From Rhizobium johnstonii 3841 (lineage in GTDB: Bacteria > Pseudomonadota > Alphaproteobacteria > Rhizobiales > Rhizobiaceae): a stretch of DNA of 64,000 bases. Under the pieces are notes generated by a model. The model worked only from the letters and a program-made list of their open reading frames with translations. It was not told the DNA's origin and searched no databases. Shown piece by piece: positions 1 through 7,672 of the stretch. The translations under genes and the position numbers were made by a program. Numbering within the stretch: position 1 is the first letter of the stretch; each line of letters starts with the position of its first letter. Location: the NCBI RefSeq assembly GCF_000009265.1, contig NC_008380.1, forward strand, positions 2,733,501 through 2,797,500, given 5' to 3'.

Positions 1-245
1 TCGTCGGGGATCGACCAATAGGGCATTTTTACCGGCTTGCCCGTCTTGCCCTCATAGGTCCATTGCGTGGCGCCGGCAGCGGCAAATTCCGGAGCGCTCG
101 TCTCGTCGGCCTTCAGCAGCATCTCGTCGCGCACTTCGAGCGCGATGATGCGCCCGAGATGATAGATGCCTTTGCCGCCGAACATGCGCTTGACCGTGAC
201 GGGGCCAAGCCCCTGAAACATTTCCTCGATCCCGGCATTGTCCAT
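1..245 (-). CDS. TfoX N-terminal domain protein (partial, C-terminus outside window)
   Basis: This is the N-terminal 81 residues of a small protein on the minus strand; the 3' end lies beyond base 1. It begins MDNAGIEEMFQGLGPVTVKR and continues with MFGGKGIY and a K-x-P-Y-W segment, the pattern of the TfoX/Sxy N-terminal domain. The ATG at 243-245 is the only plausible start. In gamma-proteobacteria TfoX/Sxy regulates competence, but stand-alone N-domain proteins of this size are common in rhizobia and have no firm function. The role here is therefore open. Confidence 0.75.
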   Translation of the reverse strand, partial: MDNAGIEEMFQGLGPVTVKRMFGGKGIYHLGRIIALEVRDEMLLKADETSAPEFAAAGATQWTYEGKTGKPVKMPYWSIPD

Positions 246-290
246 TCTCTATTCCCCCGAAATGCTTCCGAAAGGACGCACGGGCTCCAA

Positions 291-785
291 TTACAGCGCG
301 TGATAATCCCGGTTCATATAGATGAGCGCCGGATGTTTTTCGCTGAAGCGGACAGCCGCGACCTCGCCGAAGATGACATTGTGCGTCGGCATTTCCTTGA
401 TATCGATCACCCGGCAATCGAAGGCGGCAAGTGCGTCGGCCAGCACGGGCGCACCGGTGGCAAGCATCTCGAAACGGGCGCTGGCGAAACGGTCGTCATT
501 GGCAAGCGACGTGCGCCCGGAAAAGGCATCGGCAACGCCCTGGTGGTGGGCACCGAGCGTGTTCAGCGCGAAGATGCCGCTGCGGAAGAAGATCTCGTTC
601 TTCGGATTGGTGTTGTTGAGGCAGATCAGCACCGAGGCCGGATTGTCCGAGACCGAGCAGGCGGCGGTGATGGTGACGCCGCGGCGCAGCTCGCCCATCG
701 CCGTCGTCACGAGCTGCACATGGCCGGCATAACGGCTCATGGCATCGCGATAAAGGCCGGGGTCGATATGCTGCCTGTTCAACAC
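291..785 (-). CDS. RutF-like flavin reductase (FMN-binding split barrel)
   Basis: A 164-residue protein of the flavin reductase-like FMN-binding family, closest by eye to RutF, the NAD(P)H:FMN reductase that supplies reduced flavin to a monooxygenase. The text contains SRYAGHVQLVTT near the N-terminus, a conserved T-x-T-A-A-C-S-V-S-x-N-P-x-S-V flavin-loop segment, and GRTS in the middle, as in RutF proteins. The length fits the family. The start appears to be GTG at 783-785, preceded by GGAG 6 bases upstream; the TTG codon directly after it is an alternative. No rut monooxygenase genes are visible, so the partner enzyme is unknown. Confidence 0.8.
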   Translation of the reverse strand: MLNRQHIDPGLYRDAMSRYAGHVQLVTTAMGELRRGVTITAACSVSDNPASVLICLNNTNPKNEIFFRSGIFALNTLGAHHQGVADAFSGRTSLANDDRFASARFEMLATGAPVLADALAAFDCRVIDIKEMPTHNVIFGEVAAVRFSEKHPALIYMNRDYHAL

Positions 786-968
786 CTGCTTCTCCCGTGC
801 GCGCTTACTCTGCCTTGATCGACTTGCTACCGCGCCAATATGGCGAGCATCGGTTACCTTTTCTACAATAGGACCGGTGAAAAGCGCTGTGTTGCGCTTG
901 TTTTTCTTTGACGATCGCGGCCTTGCGGATAAAAGGGCATGGACGATGGCTAGGGATCTCCGCCTTTC

Positions 969-2051
969 ATGATCAACCTGCGTGGCATAGCAGCTTTTCT
1001 GGCGCTGCTGGGAGCGGCGGCTGAAAGCCATGCGGCCGGCGTGACGATCGGTGTCGTCGCCCCTCAGAATGGCCCCCTCGCCCTCCTCGGCGCTCAGATT
1101 GCCGCCGGCGCCGGTTTCGAGATCCAGCAGTCCGGAAATACCCTCGTCGCCATCAACGAGACCTGCGAGGATAATAGTGGTGCTGCGGTCGCCGATGCGC
1201 TCGTCAATGCCAAGGTGCAGGTCGCGGTCGGCTTTCTCTGCAGCGAGACGCTGGAAGGCGCGTTGCCGAAGCTGAAGGATGCCAATATTCCGGCGATCAC
1301 CGTCTCCGTGCGCTCCCGCATCCTGATGGAGGATGCGCTGAAGAACGGCTGGCCGCTCTTCCGGGCGGCGCCCGCCGACGGTGCCGAGGCGGCAAAGGTC
1401 ATCGAGGTGATCCTGAAGGACTGGGCCGCCGATCCGATCGCCCTGATCGAAGACGGCACCATCCACGGCCGCGAACTGACGGAAGCGGTACGCAATGCGC
1501 TGGAGCAGAACGGCCTGAAGCCGGTCTTTACCGACACCTACCGGCCGGGACAGGAACAGCAGATCGCCCTCGTCCGCCGCCTGAAACGGGCTGGCGCCAC
1601 CAGGGTCTTCATCGGCGGCGACCGCAACGATATCGCCGTCGTCGCCCGCGACGCCAAGGCCGAGAACATCCAGCTGTCCATCCTCGGCGGCGATGCCATG
1701 CGCGCTGCCGACCAGCCGCTGCCGCTTGATGCCGGCGTGCGCGCCGTCGCCCTGCCCGAATATGCCATCCTGCCGGAAGGCACGGCCGCGGCAGACGCGC
1801 TGCGCGCCAAAGGCATCGAGCCGGAAGGTTATGTCCTGCCGTCGCTGGCCGCCGCCCTCATTGCCGGCCAGGCGGGACAAGCCGCCGCCGCGGCGGGCAA
1901 ACCCCTCCAGGAGACGCTTCTCGGCACGACATTCCAGACGCCGGTCGGCGCTATCGCCTTCACCGGCGCGCATGAACTTTCGCAAAATCCCTACCGCCTG
2001 CTCGAATGGCGGCGCAACGGCTTTTTTCCACCTGCCGCGCCGACGCAATGA
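969..2051 (+). CDS. Periplasmic branched-chain-amino-acid-type substrate-binding protein
   Basis: A 360-residue periplasmic binding protein of the LivK/receptor-ligand family (type I fold). The N-terminus is a typical signal peptide with a hydrophobic core (AAFLALLGAAAES) and a likely cut after HA-A near residue 23. The mature part opens with VTIGVVAPQNGPLALLGAQI, the usual first strand and substrate loop. No permease or ATPase genes are next to it, so it is an orphan binding protein; the ligand cannot be told from sequence. It stands alone between the divergent flavin reductase and rpe, 60 bp before rpe, and may be co-transcribed with it. Confidence 0.82.
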   Translation: MINLRGIAAFLALLGAAAESHAAGVTIGVVAPQNGPLALLGAQIAAGAGFEIQQSGNTLVAINETCEDNSGAAVADALVNAKVQVAVGFLCSETLEGALPKLKDANIPAITVSVRSRILMEDALKNGWPLFRAAPADGAEAAKVIEVILKDWAADPIALIEDGTIHGRELTEAVRNALEQNGLKPVFTDTYRPGQEQQIALVRRLKRAGATRVFIGGDRNDIAVVARDAKAENIQLSILGGDAMRAADQPLPLDAGVRAVALPEYAILPEGTAAADALRAKGIEPEGYVLPSLAAALIAGQAGQAAAAAGKPLQETLLGTTFQTPVGAIAFTGAHELSQNPYRLLEWRRNGFFPPAAPTQ

Positions 2052-2111
2052 ACGGCGCGCTGCCTTGAATTCAGGCCCCGCGCTCTGGCGGCCCATACGG
2101 AGTAAGAATTG

Positions 2112-2789
2112 ATGACGCTGCCCATTCGCATTGCCCCCTCGATCCTCGCGGCGGATTTCGCCAGGCTCGGCGAGGAGGTGCGAGACGTGACGGCCGCCGG
2201 CGCCGACTGGATCCATCTCGACGTGATGGACGGCCATTTCGTGCCGAACATTTCCTTCGGCCCCGATGTCATCAAGTCGCTGCGCTCCTATACATCAGCT
2301 ACCTTCGACTGCCACCTGATGATCTCGCCGGTCGACGACTATCTCGAAGCCTTCGCCAAGGCCGGCTGCGACCGTATCACTGTCCATGCCGAAGCCGGAC
2401 CGCATCTGCACCGCTCGCTGCAGACCATCCGCAATCTCGGCAAGAAGGTCGGCGTGACGATCAATCCGGCGACACCGCTCAGCGCCATCGAGAACGTGCT
2501 CGACGATGTCGATCTCATCCTGATCATGTCGGTCAATCCCGGCTTCGGCGGACAGAAATTCATTCCGGCGATGGCGAAGAAGATCGCGGCGGCGAAGTCA
2601 CTGATCGGTGATCGGCCGATCGAACTCGAGGTCGATGGCGGCGTCACGGTGGAAACGGCGCCTGATATCGCGCGGGCGGGCGGCAACGTTCTCGTCGCCG
2701 GCTCGGCAATTTTCAAGGGCGATACCGTCGAGGATTATCGCCGGACCGTCGCCGATCTGCGTCAGGCAGCCGAAGGGGCACGAGCATGA
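2112..2789 (+). CDS. rpe: Ribulose-phosphate 3-epimerase
   Basis: A 225-residue TIM-barrel enzyme that interconverts ribulose 5-phosphate and xylulose 5-phosphate in the cytosolic pentose phosphate pathway. Family marks are IAPSILAADFARLG at the N-terminus, WIHLDVMDGHFVPNISFG (metal-binding His and catalytic Asp), VNPGFGGQKF, and ELEVDGGV with the second catalytic Asp. The ATG at 2112 has GGAG 9 bases upstream; a TTG just before it is less likely. No Calvin-cycle genes lie nearby, so this is the housekeeping copy. Its stop overlaps the start of the next gene by ATGA. Confidence 0.95.
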   Translation: MTLPIRIAPSILAADFARLGEEVRDVTAAGADWIHLDVMDGHFVPNISFGPDVIKSLRSYTSATFDCHLMISPVDDYLEAFAKAGCDRITVHAEAGPHLHRSLQTIRNLGKKVGVTINPATPLSAIENVLDDVDLILIMSVNPGFGGQKFIPAMAKKIAAAKSLIGDRPIELEVDGGVTVETAPDIARAGGNVLVAGSAIFKGDTVEDYRRTVADLRQAAEGARA

Positions 2790-3511
2790 ACAAACGTCTG
2801 ATCATTGGTGGCATGCTTGCTGTCGCATTTGCCGGCCTGCCCGGCATGTCACTCGCCGGCGACATCGCCAATATCCAGCCGATCGGCTTTTCCGCCGACG
2901 GCAAGGTCTTCGGATTTCAGGAGTTCGGCATCGAGGAGAGCGGCAACCTTCCCTACTCCAACACCTATTTCATCGATACCGAAGACGGCCACTATCTCGA
3001 GGGCACGCCCTTCCATACCGAGCTGACCGATAAGGACGCCAATCTCTCCAAGGCGCGGCGGCAGAACCTGACGGCGGCGCGCAGCCAGATGGACAAATAC
3101 GATCTGCTGACCAATCCCGGCCTGATCGCCGCCTTCAATCCGCCGACCGAACTCGGCTCCCCTTCGAAGACGATCCGCTACACGACGCTTGCGACCGACG
3201 GTCCGCCGAAGGCGCCTTATACGCTCTCGCTCGGCGAGATGCCGGTGCCGACACCGAAGGATTGCACTGCGGTCGACAAACGCGTCATCGGCTTCAGCCT
3301 GCAGATGATCGAGAAGGAAGGCGCTCCGAACCGGCAGGCGGCGCGCCAGGCCACCGCAGTTCCGGCCGAGCGCGTATGTTCCGTCGAATACCGGATCGGC
3401 GGCGCCGTGGTCTATCAGCCGGAGGCCGGAAACCAGGTTCACATCGCCCTCGTCCTGGCCTTCGATGCCGACAGGAACGGACGCTGGATTGCCGTTCCGG
3501 TTCATCCCTGA
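2786..3511 (+). CDS. DUF2259 exported protein
   Basis: A 241-residue exported protein with a clear signal peptide (MNKRLIIGG, hydrophobic core, cut near SLA-GD at residue 25). The mature part, starting DIANIQPIGFSADGKVFGFQ, matches the DUF2259 'predicted secreted protein' family of rhizobia. That family has no known activity. The start overlaps the rpe stop codon (ATGA), which implies translational coupling. It contains two cysteines in the mature region (near TPKDC and ERVC) that could form a disulfide in the periplasm. Confidence 0.75.
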   Translation: MNKRLIIGGMLAVAFAGLPGMSLAGDIANIQPIGFSADGKVFGFQEFGIEESGNLPYSNTYFIDTEDGHYLEGTPFHTELTDKDANLSKARRQNLTAARSQMDKYDLLTNPGLIAAFNPPTELGSPSKTIRYTTLATDGPPKAPYTLSLGEMPVPTPKDCTAVDKRVIGFSLQMIEKEGAPNRQAARQATAVPAERVCSVEYRIGGAVVYQPEAGNQVHIALVLAFDADRNGRWIAVPVHP

Positions 3512-3513
3512 GC

Positions 3514-4029
3514 ATGGATCGCCCGAGGACGGATCGCCCCCGGATGGATCGTCTAAGAGCTGCACGGCCGCCCTATCCCGATCTGATCGGCGGCGCGTTG
3601 CTTTGGGGCATGCAGATGCTTACCGCTGCCATGCTCGGCCTTTACCTGCGCAATGGCCTGCAGACGAGCCGCCTTGCCGAGATCGCCGCACTCTATTTCG
3701 CCGGCGGCCTGTTTGCCTGGCCATTCGCCCTGCCGGTCGCCCGCTTCCTCGCCTTTGACAGGCCGCTGGAAACGCGTTTTGCCGCGTTTTTCGTGACGCT
3801 GACAGCGGCCACGATCCTCATGACCGCCTTCCTCTTCGCCATGGAATACCGGATGTTCTATTCGCGCTGGCATGCGCCCTTCGGCAGTATCGTCTGGGCT
3901 TTCCAGTTCGTCTTCACCAGTATCAGCGCAGTCTACCAGTTCCTGGTGATCGGCCTGCGTCTCTTCCTGCCGCTTGGCCTCGTCAGTCTTGTCGCAAGCA
4001 GCTATCATCTTGCCAAACGCATGCGTTGA
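3514..4029 (+). CDS. Small polytopic membrane protein of unknown function
   Basis: About 171 residues (161 if the ATG at 3544 is used). I do not recognise the family. The body has four predicted membrane segments: DLIGGALLWGMQML to LGLYL, a LYFAGGLFAWPFALPVA stretch, AFFVTLTAATILMTAFLFAM, and a C-terminal FLVIGLRLFLPLGLVSLVAS. The gene begins two bases after the DUF2259 stop and probably belongs to the rpe transcript. The N-terminus reads MDRPR-TDRPR-MDRLR, three tandem pentapeptide units made by a DNA repeat, so the true start is uncertain. Confidence 0.65.
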   Translation: MDRPRTDRPRMDRLRAARPPYPDLIGGALLWGMQMLTAAMLGLYLRNGLQTSRLAEIAALYFAGGLFAWPFALPVARFLAFDRPLETRFAAFFVTLTAATILMTAFLFAMEYRMFYSRWHAPFGSIVWAFQFVFTSISAVYQFLVIGLRLFLPLGLVSLVASSYHLAKRMR

Positions 4030-4057
4030 GATTGCCGCCCTTCTTTGCTACAGGGGC

Positions 4058-4120
4058 GCTAAAGCAATTCCAGCAAAAGTGTGCAGCGGTTTTGCGTCCG
4101 GAATTGCGTCTTAGACGCTC
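4058..4120. repeat. Dispersed palindromic repeat (copy 1, upstream of purB)
   Basis: A roughly 60-bp element with outer arms GCAATTCC / GGAATTGC around an inner core CAAAAGTGTGCAGCGGTTTTG. Nearly the same sequence, inverted, lies at 16055-16112, and the core recurs at 61347-61376. It ends about 28 bp before purB. Elements of this look are scattered between genes in rhizobial chromosomes (general knowledge). Confidence 0.7.
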
Positions 4121-4147
4121 AACCTCTTGAAGTGAAGGCAGCCGCCC

Positions 4148-5455
4148 ATGATCCCGCGTTATTCCCGGCCCGAAATGGTCGCCATCTGGTCTCCCGAAAC
4201 CAAGTTCCGCATCTGGTTCGAGATCGAGGCGTATGCTTGCGACGCGCTGGCCGAACTCGGCGTCATCCCGAAATCGGCGGCAAAGACGATCTGGGAGAAA
4301 GGCGGCGCCGCCACCTTCGACGTCGACCGCATCGATGATATCGAGGCCGTCACCAAACATGACGTCATCGCCTTCCTCACCCACCTCGCCGAGATCGTCG
4401 GCCCGGATGCGCGCTTCGTCCACCAGGGCATGACCTCGTCCGACGTGCTCGACACCTGCTTCAACGTCCAGCTGGTGCGCGCCACCGACATCCTGCTTGC
4501 CGATATCGACCGCCTGCTCGAAGCGCTGAAAAGCCGCGCGTTCGAACATAAGGACACGGTCACCATCGGCCGTTCGCACGGCATCCATGCCGAGCCCACC
4601 ACCTTTGGCGTCAAGCTGGCGCTCGCCTATGCCGAATTCGAGCGCTGCCGCCAGCGCCTCGTCGCCGCCCGCGAGGAAGTCGCGACCTGCGCCATATCGG
4701 GTGCCGTCGGCACCTTCGCCAATATCGATCCGCGCGTCGAGGAACATGTCGCAAAAGCCCTTGGTCTGAAGGCCGAACCGGTCTCGACACAGGTCATCCC
4801 GCGTGACCGCCACGCCATGTATTTCGCCACCCTCGGTGTCGTCGCCTCGTCGATCGAGCGGCTGGCGACCGAGATCCGCCACCTGCAGCGCACCGAGGTG
4901 CTGGAAGCCGAGGAATATTTCTCGCCCGGCCAGAAAGGCTCCTCGGCCATGCCCCACAAGCGCAACCCGGTTCTGACCGAAAACCTGACCGGTCTTGCCC
5001 GCATGGTCCGCTCCTACGCCATGCCGGCGATGGAAAACGTCGCCCTCTGGCACGAGCGCGATATCTCGCATTCCTCTGTCGAGCGCATGATCGGCCCCGA
5101 TGCCACAGTGACGCTCGATTTCGCCCTGTCGCGGCTGGCCGGCGTCATCGAAAAGCTGCTGGTCTATCCCGAGAACATGGAAAAGAACCTCAACAAGTTC
5201 CGCGGCCTCGTCCATTCGCAGCGCGTCCTGCTGGCACTGACCCAGGCCGGCACCTCCCGCGAAGATGCCTACCGCCTGGTACAGCGCAACGCCATGAAGG
5301 TCTGGGAACAGGGCAAGGATTTCCTGGAAGAGCTGCTCGCCGACGCAGAGGTGCGCGCGGCGCTCTCCGAGGAGGATATTCGGGAGAAGTTCGACCTCGG
5401 CTATCATACCAAGCATGTCGATACGATCTTCCGCCGCGTCTTTGGCAACGCCTGA
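4148..5455 (+). CDS. purB: Adenylosuccinate lyase
   Basis: A 435-residue member of the fumarase/aspartase superfamily. It performs two steps of purine synthesis, splitting fumarate from SAICAR and from adenylosuccinate. The start MIPRYSRPEMVAIWS is the standard N-terminus; HQGMTSSDVLDT carries the conserved T-S-S-D; GRSHGIHAEPT holds a catalytic His; and GSSAMPHKRNP is the superfamily signature loop with the catalytic Ser. Length is typical. purC, purS, purQ and purL follow 5-13 kb downstream on the same strand, but purB has its own terminator and is a separate transcription unit. Confidence 0.96.
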   Translation: MIPRYSRPEMVAIWSPETKFRIWFEIEAYACDALAELGVIPKSAAKTIWEKGGAATFDVDRIDDIEAVTKHDVIAFLTHLAEIVGPDARFVHQGMTSSDVLDTCFNVQLVRATDILLADIDRLLEALKSRAFEHKDTVTIGRSHGIHAEPTTFGVKLALAYAEFERCRQRLVAAREEVATCAISGAVGTFANIDPRVEEHVAKALGLKAEPVSTQVIPRDRHAMYFATLGVVASSIERLATEIRHLQRTEVLEAEEYFSPGQKGSSAMPHKRNPVLTENLTGLARMVRSYAMPAMENVALWHERDISHSSVERMIGPDATVTLDFALSRLAGVIEKLLVYPENMEKNLNKFRGLVHSQRVLLALTQAGTSREDAYRLVQRNAMKVWEQGKDFLEELLADAEVRAALSEEDIREKFDLGYHTKHVDTIFRRVFGNA

Positions 5456-5478
5456 GCGATCTGCAATCAACGATATAG

Positions 5479-5503
5479 CGGCGCCCGTGCGGGCGCCGTT
5501 TTT
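5479..5503 (+). terminator. Rho-independent terminator of purB
   Basis: An 8-bp perfect stem (CGGCGCCC / GGGCGCCG), a GTGC loop and a run of five T, 24 bp after the purB stop codon. Confidence 0.9.
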
Positions 5504-5530
5504 CTGCCGGCACACCTCTCCGTCGAGAAT

Positions 5531-5932
5531 CTATCGAACGGCTTTTCCCCTCAGTCGCAATCTGATCATAACTGTGAAGTAGATGCATGCGACAAGGACA
5601 GAAGGCAGAGAAATAATTAGGAAAAAAGCTAACAAGGTCAGCCTCTGAATACTTCCACCTGACAACAACAAGAAAGCCGCCACAATCAGCAACAAAATTA
5701 CTATAAAAATGATAGATGACCAAAAAAATGGCCGCAAATTTATTTCAATGTATTTCACACGATAAAAAATAAACAAAACAAAAACGATTGGCAGCGAAAC
5801 AATAAACTTTGGAATAAACGCGATAAAGCCGATATCGTCGAAGAGAAATGGCAAATGACCTAGCGTCATTCCTATGAAATAAGCCTGAAAGAACAGTTCG
5901 ACCTGCGGCTCTCTAAGAAGGGAGTCGTTCAT
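5531..5932 (-). CDS. AT-rich orphan membrane protein
   Basis: A 133-residue protein of no family I recognise. It has about four hydrophobic segments, for example IPKFIVSLPIVFVLFIFY, SSIIFIVILLLIVAAFLLL and LLAFFLIISLPSVLVACIYF, and a short basic tail (RLRLRGK). Base composition over 5570-5830 is strikingly AT-rich compared with the GC-rich surroundings, with runs such as AAAAAATAAACAAAACAAAAA, so it is probably a recent arrival. The ATG at 5930-5932 has a GGGGA stretch just upstream. It lies convergent to purB, whose terminator sits between them. Confidence 0.55.
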   Translation of the reverse strand: MNDSLLREPQVELFFQAYFIGMTLGHLPFLFDDIGFIAFIPKFIVSLPIVFVLFIFYRVKYIEINLRPFFWSSIIFIVILLLIVAAFLLLSGGSIQRLTLLAFFLIISLPSVLVACIYFTVMIRLRLRGKAVR

Positions 5933-5991
5933 TTTCCCCTACGGAGTTGGCTTTAATGAACTTAAGATAATTGTCGATCGTATTTCATAGT

Positions 5992-6480
5992 TTAGCTTTT
6001 CTCAAGCGGCCGTTGTTTTTGCTTCGGTGCTTTGGCAACCACAGGACGCTTGCGTGCCTCCGCCTTTTTCGACGGCGTCGCATTCGCTGCTTCGGTTGGC
6101 TCCGATGTCCTGCAAGCCTCCGTCTCGCCCCTGCCCTTTGCGGCCTTGGCGACCAGCTCGTCGAGACGTTTCAGTTCTTCCTCGTCGAGATTCTCGATGC
6201 CGATGAAACGGTTCTCGGCATGGCTGGTCAGGATGATTTCGTTGAGCTTTGCCTGAATCGCCCTGGTGTCGCGCGTTTGGGCGTTCTGCAGCACGAAGAC
6301 CATCAGGAAAGTGACGATCGTCGTGCCGGTATTGATGACCAGCTGCCAGGTTTCCGAATAGTCGAAGAAGGGGCCGAGTGCCGCCCAGATAACGACGGCA
6401 ATCAGTGCCAGGATGAAGATGACAGGCTTGCCCGCCCATTCCGATACCTTGGTTGCGAAGTGGGCAAACAGATGCTTCAT
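5992..6480 (-). CDS. Low-affinity iron permease family protein
   Basis: A 162-residue protein whose first ~100 residues match the low-affinity iron permease family (Fet4-like): FAHFATKVSEWAGKPVIFIL, a TM segment, then FDYSETWQLVINTGTTIVTFLMVFVLQ, a second TM, and NAQTRDTRAIQAKLNEII, which is nearly invariant in the family. The C-terminal 60 residues are a Lys/Ala/Pro-rich tail (KKAEARKRPVVAKAPKQKQR) likely in the cytoplasm. The ATG at 6478-6480 has GAGG 6 bases upstream. Bacterial members are half the size of yeast Fet4, and metal transport by them is unproven. Confidence 0.8.
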   Translation of the reverse strand: MKHLFAHFATKVSEWAGKPVIFILALIAVVIWAALGPFFDYSETWQLVINTGTTIVTFLMVFVLQNAQTRDTRAIQAKLNEIILTSHAENRFIGIENLDEEELKRLDELVAKAAKGRGETEACRTSEPTEAANATPSKKAEARKRPVVAKAPKQKQRPLEKS

Positions 6481-6509
6481 CGTCACCTCAAAATCCTCCT
6501 CGAAATCCC

Positions 6510-6543
6510 GAGAGCATGATGTCGACGACATCATGCTCTCGGC
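6510..6543. repeat. Perfect inverted repeat (GAGCATGATGTC family)
   Basis: GAGAGCATGATGTC followed by GACATCATGCTCTC with only CGAC-type bases at the centre, about 30 bp upstream of the iron permease gene. The same half-sites (GAGCATGATGTC ... CATCATGCTC) flank a longer core at 47060-47107, so this looks like a core-deleted copy of a dispersed element. Confidence 0.7.
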
Positions 6544-6563
6544 TAAACAAACTCCGAGGCAGG

Positions 6564-6681
6564 ATCGAGGTTCCCGGGGGTATCCCAGATTCCCCAGGGA
6601 TCTTAGATTCCCCTAGGGATCTCAGATTCCCCCGGGGATCCTAGATTTCCCCCGAGGGATCTCCGGGATTCCCCGCAGGCG
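6564..6681. repeat. Imperfect tandem array, ~19-bp unit, six copies
   Basis: Six consecutive units of 18-23 bp starting at 6564, 6582, 6600, 6619, 6638 and 6659. The consensus is ATCYYAGATTCCCC followed by one or two bases and GGG, so each unit carries its own small palindrome of C and G runs. The array fills the gap between the DUF2189 gene end and the upstream region of the iron permease gene. No gene lies in it. Confidence 0.85.
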
Positions 6682-6690
6682 AGACCGTGG

Positions 6691-7497
6691 TTATGCTGTG
6701 ACTTCCCGTGCAATCAGCTTGCGATAGAGATGCCAGGTCGCATGGCCGAGGATCGGGATGACGAGCGCAAGCCCGGCAAAGACCGGGATCGTGCCGATGA
6801 CGAGCAGCGCGGCGACGATCAGGCCCCAGAGCAGCACCGGCACCGGATTGAGAATCGTCGCGCGGATCGACGCCGTGACGGCGGCGACTGCCCCGACATC
6901 GCGGTCGAGCAGCAGCGGAAAGGTGATGACGGTGATCGCCAGCACGACGAGCGCAAAGACGAAGCCGATGAGATTGCCCCAGATGATCAACTGCATGCCC
7001 TCTGACGTGCCGAAGACCTGGCGGAAGAAATCCCCCATGCTGCGCGGAAAGACCTCGCCGAGCAGATTGCTATAGAGCGTCTGCGCCGTCACCAGCCAGA
7101 CGACGAAGAGGCCGCAGAGCATCAGCCCGACCGCCACGATCGACGGCAGCGCCGGCGAATGGCGCACATCGAGTGCATGCGTCCAGGACGCGTCGAGGCC
7201 GGCCTCGCGCCGGCGGCTGATCTCATAGAGGCCAATCGCTGCGATCGGGCCGATCAGCACGAAACCCGCCATCAACGGGAAGACCATCGGCAAAAGGTTG
7301 GCGCCCGAGGTCCACAGCGTCAGAAAAACGCCGGCGATCGGGTACATCAGGCACAGGAACACATAGTGGGACGGTTTCTCCATGAAATCGTCGTATCCGC
7401 GCTTCAGCGCGTCGAAAACGTCGGCGATACCGATGCGATTGACGACGGGCCGCGCTAAGCTTTCGCTTGCACCCGTCATGACGTGAAATGCCGCCAT
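6691..7497 (-). CDS. DUF2189 polytopic membrane protein
   Basis: A 268-residue integral membrane protein matching DUF2189: the N-terminal cytoplasmic segment NRIGIADVFDALKRGYDDFM is the hallmark, followed by six hydrophobic segments including HYVFLCLMYPIAGVFLTLW, MVFPLMAGFVLIGPIAAIGL-YEISRRRE, and a final VLLWGLIVAALLVIGTIPVF-AGLALVIPILGHATWHLYRK. Function is unknown; members are often near cytochrome genes, but not here. Start ATG 7495-7497 is backed by GAGGAGGAG 7-8 bases upstream. Further in-frame codons upstream lack such a site. Confidence 0.8.
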   Translation of the reverse strand: MAAFHVMTGASESLARPVVNRIGIADVFDALKRGYDDFMEKPSHYVFLCLMYPIAGVFLTLWTSGANLLPMVFPLMAGFVLIGPIAAIGLYEISRRREAGLDASWTHALDVRHSPALPSIVAVGLMLCGLFVVWLVTAQTLYSNLLGEVFPRSMGDFFRQVFGTSEGMQLIIWGNLIGFVFALVVLAITVITFPLLLDRDVGAVAAVTASIRATILNPVPVLLWGLIVAALLVIGTIPVFAGLALVIPILGHATWHLYRKLIAREVTA

Positions 7498-7672
7498 GGC
7501 TTTCTCCTCCTCAGCCGAGACCTGATCGGCGGCGGACAGCATCGGCGGGCAAGCCGATACGTATTCCGCAACCGGCACTGGAGGAATATAGCAACTTTCA
7601 GGGCCTGTGTCGCTCCCTCCCTTGACACCCCCTCTTGACATCTTGGACCAGCTTTCTCACATCGGCGGCATC

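Noticed and set aside
291..2237. A 648-codon open frame on the minus strand covering the binding-protein gene
   Set aside because: Only its last ~164 codons (flavin reductase) look like protein. The rest is antisense to a clear periplasmic binding protein and has the Arg/Gly/Ala-rich look of a GC-rich shadow frame.
3983..5515. A 510-codon minus-strand frame opposite purB
   Set aside because: Shadow of purB; no recognisable motif, and it runs across the purB terminator.
6564..6681. Possible CRISPR array
   Set aside because: Units are contiguous and imperfect with no spacers, and no cas gene is present.
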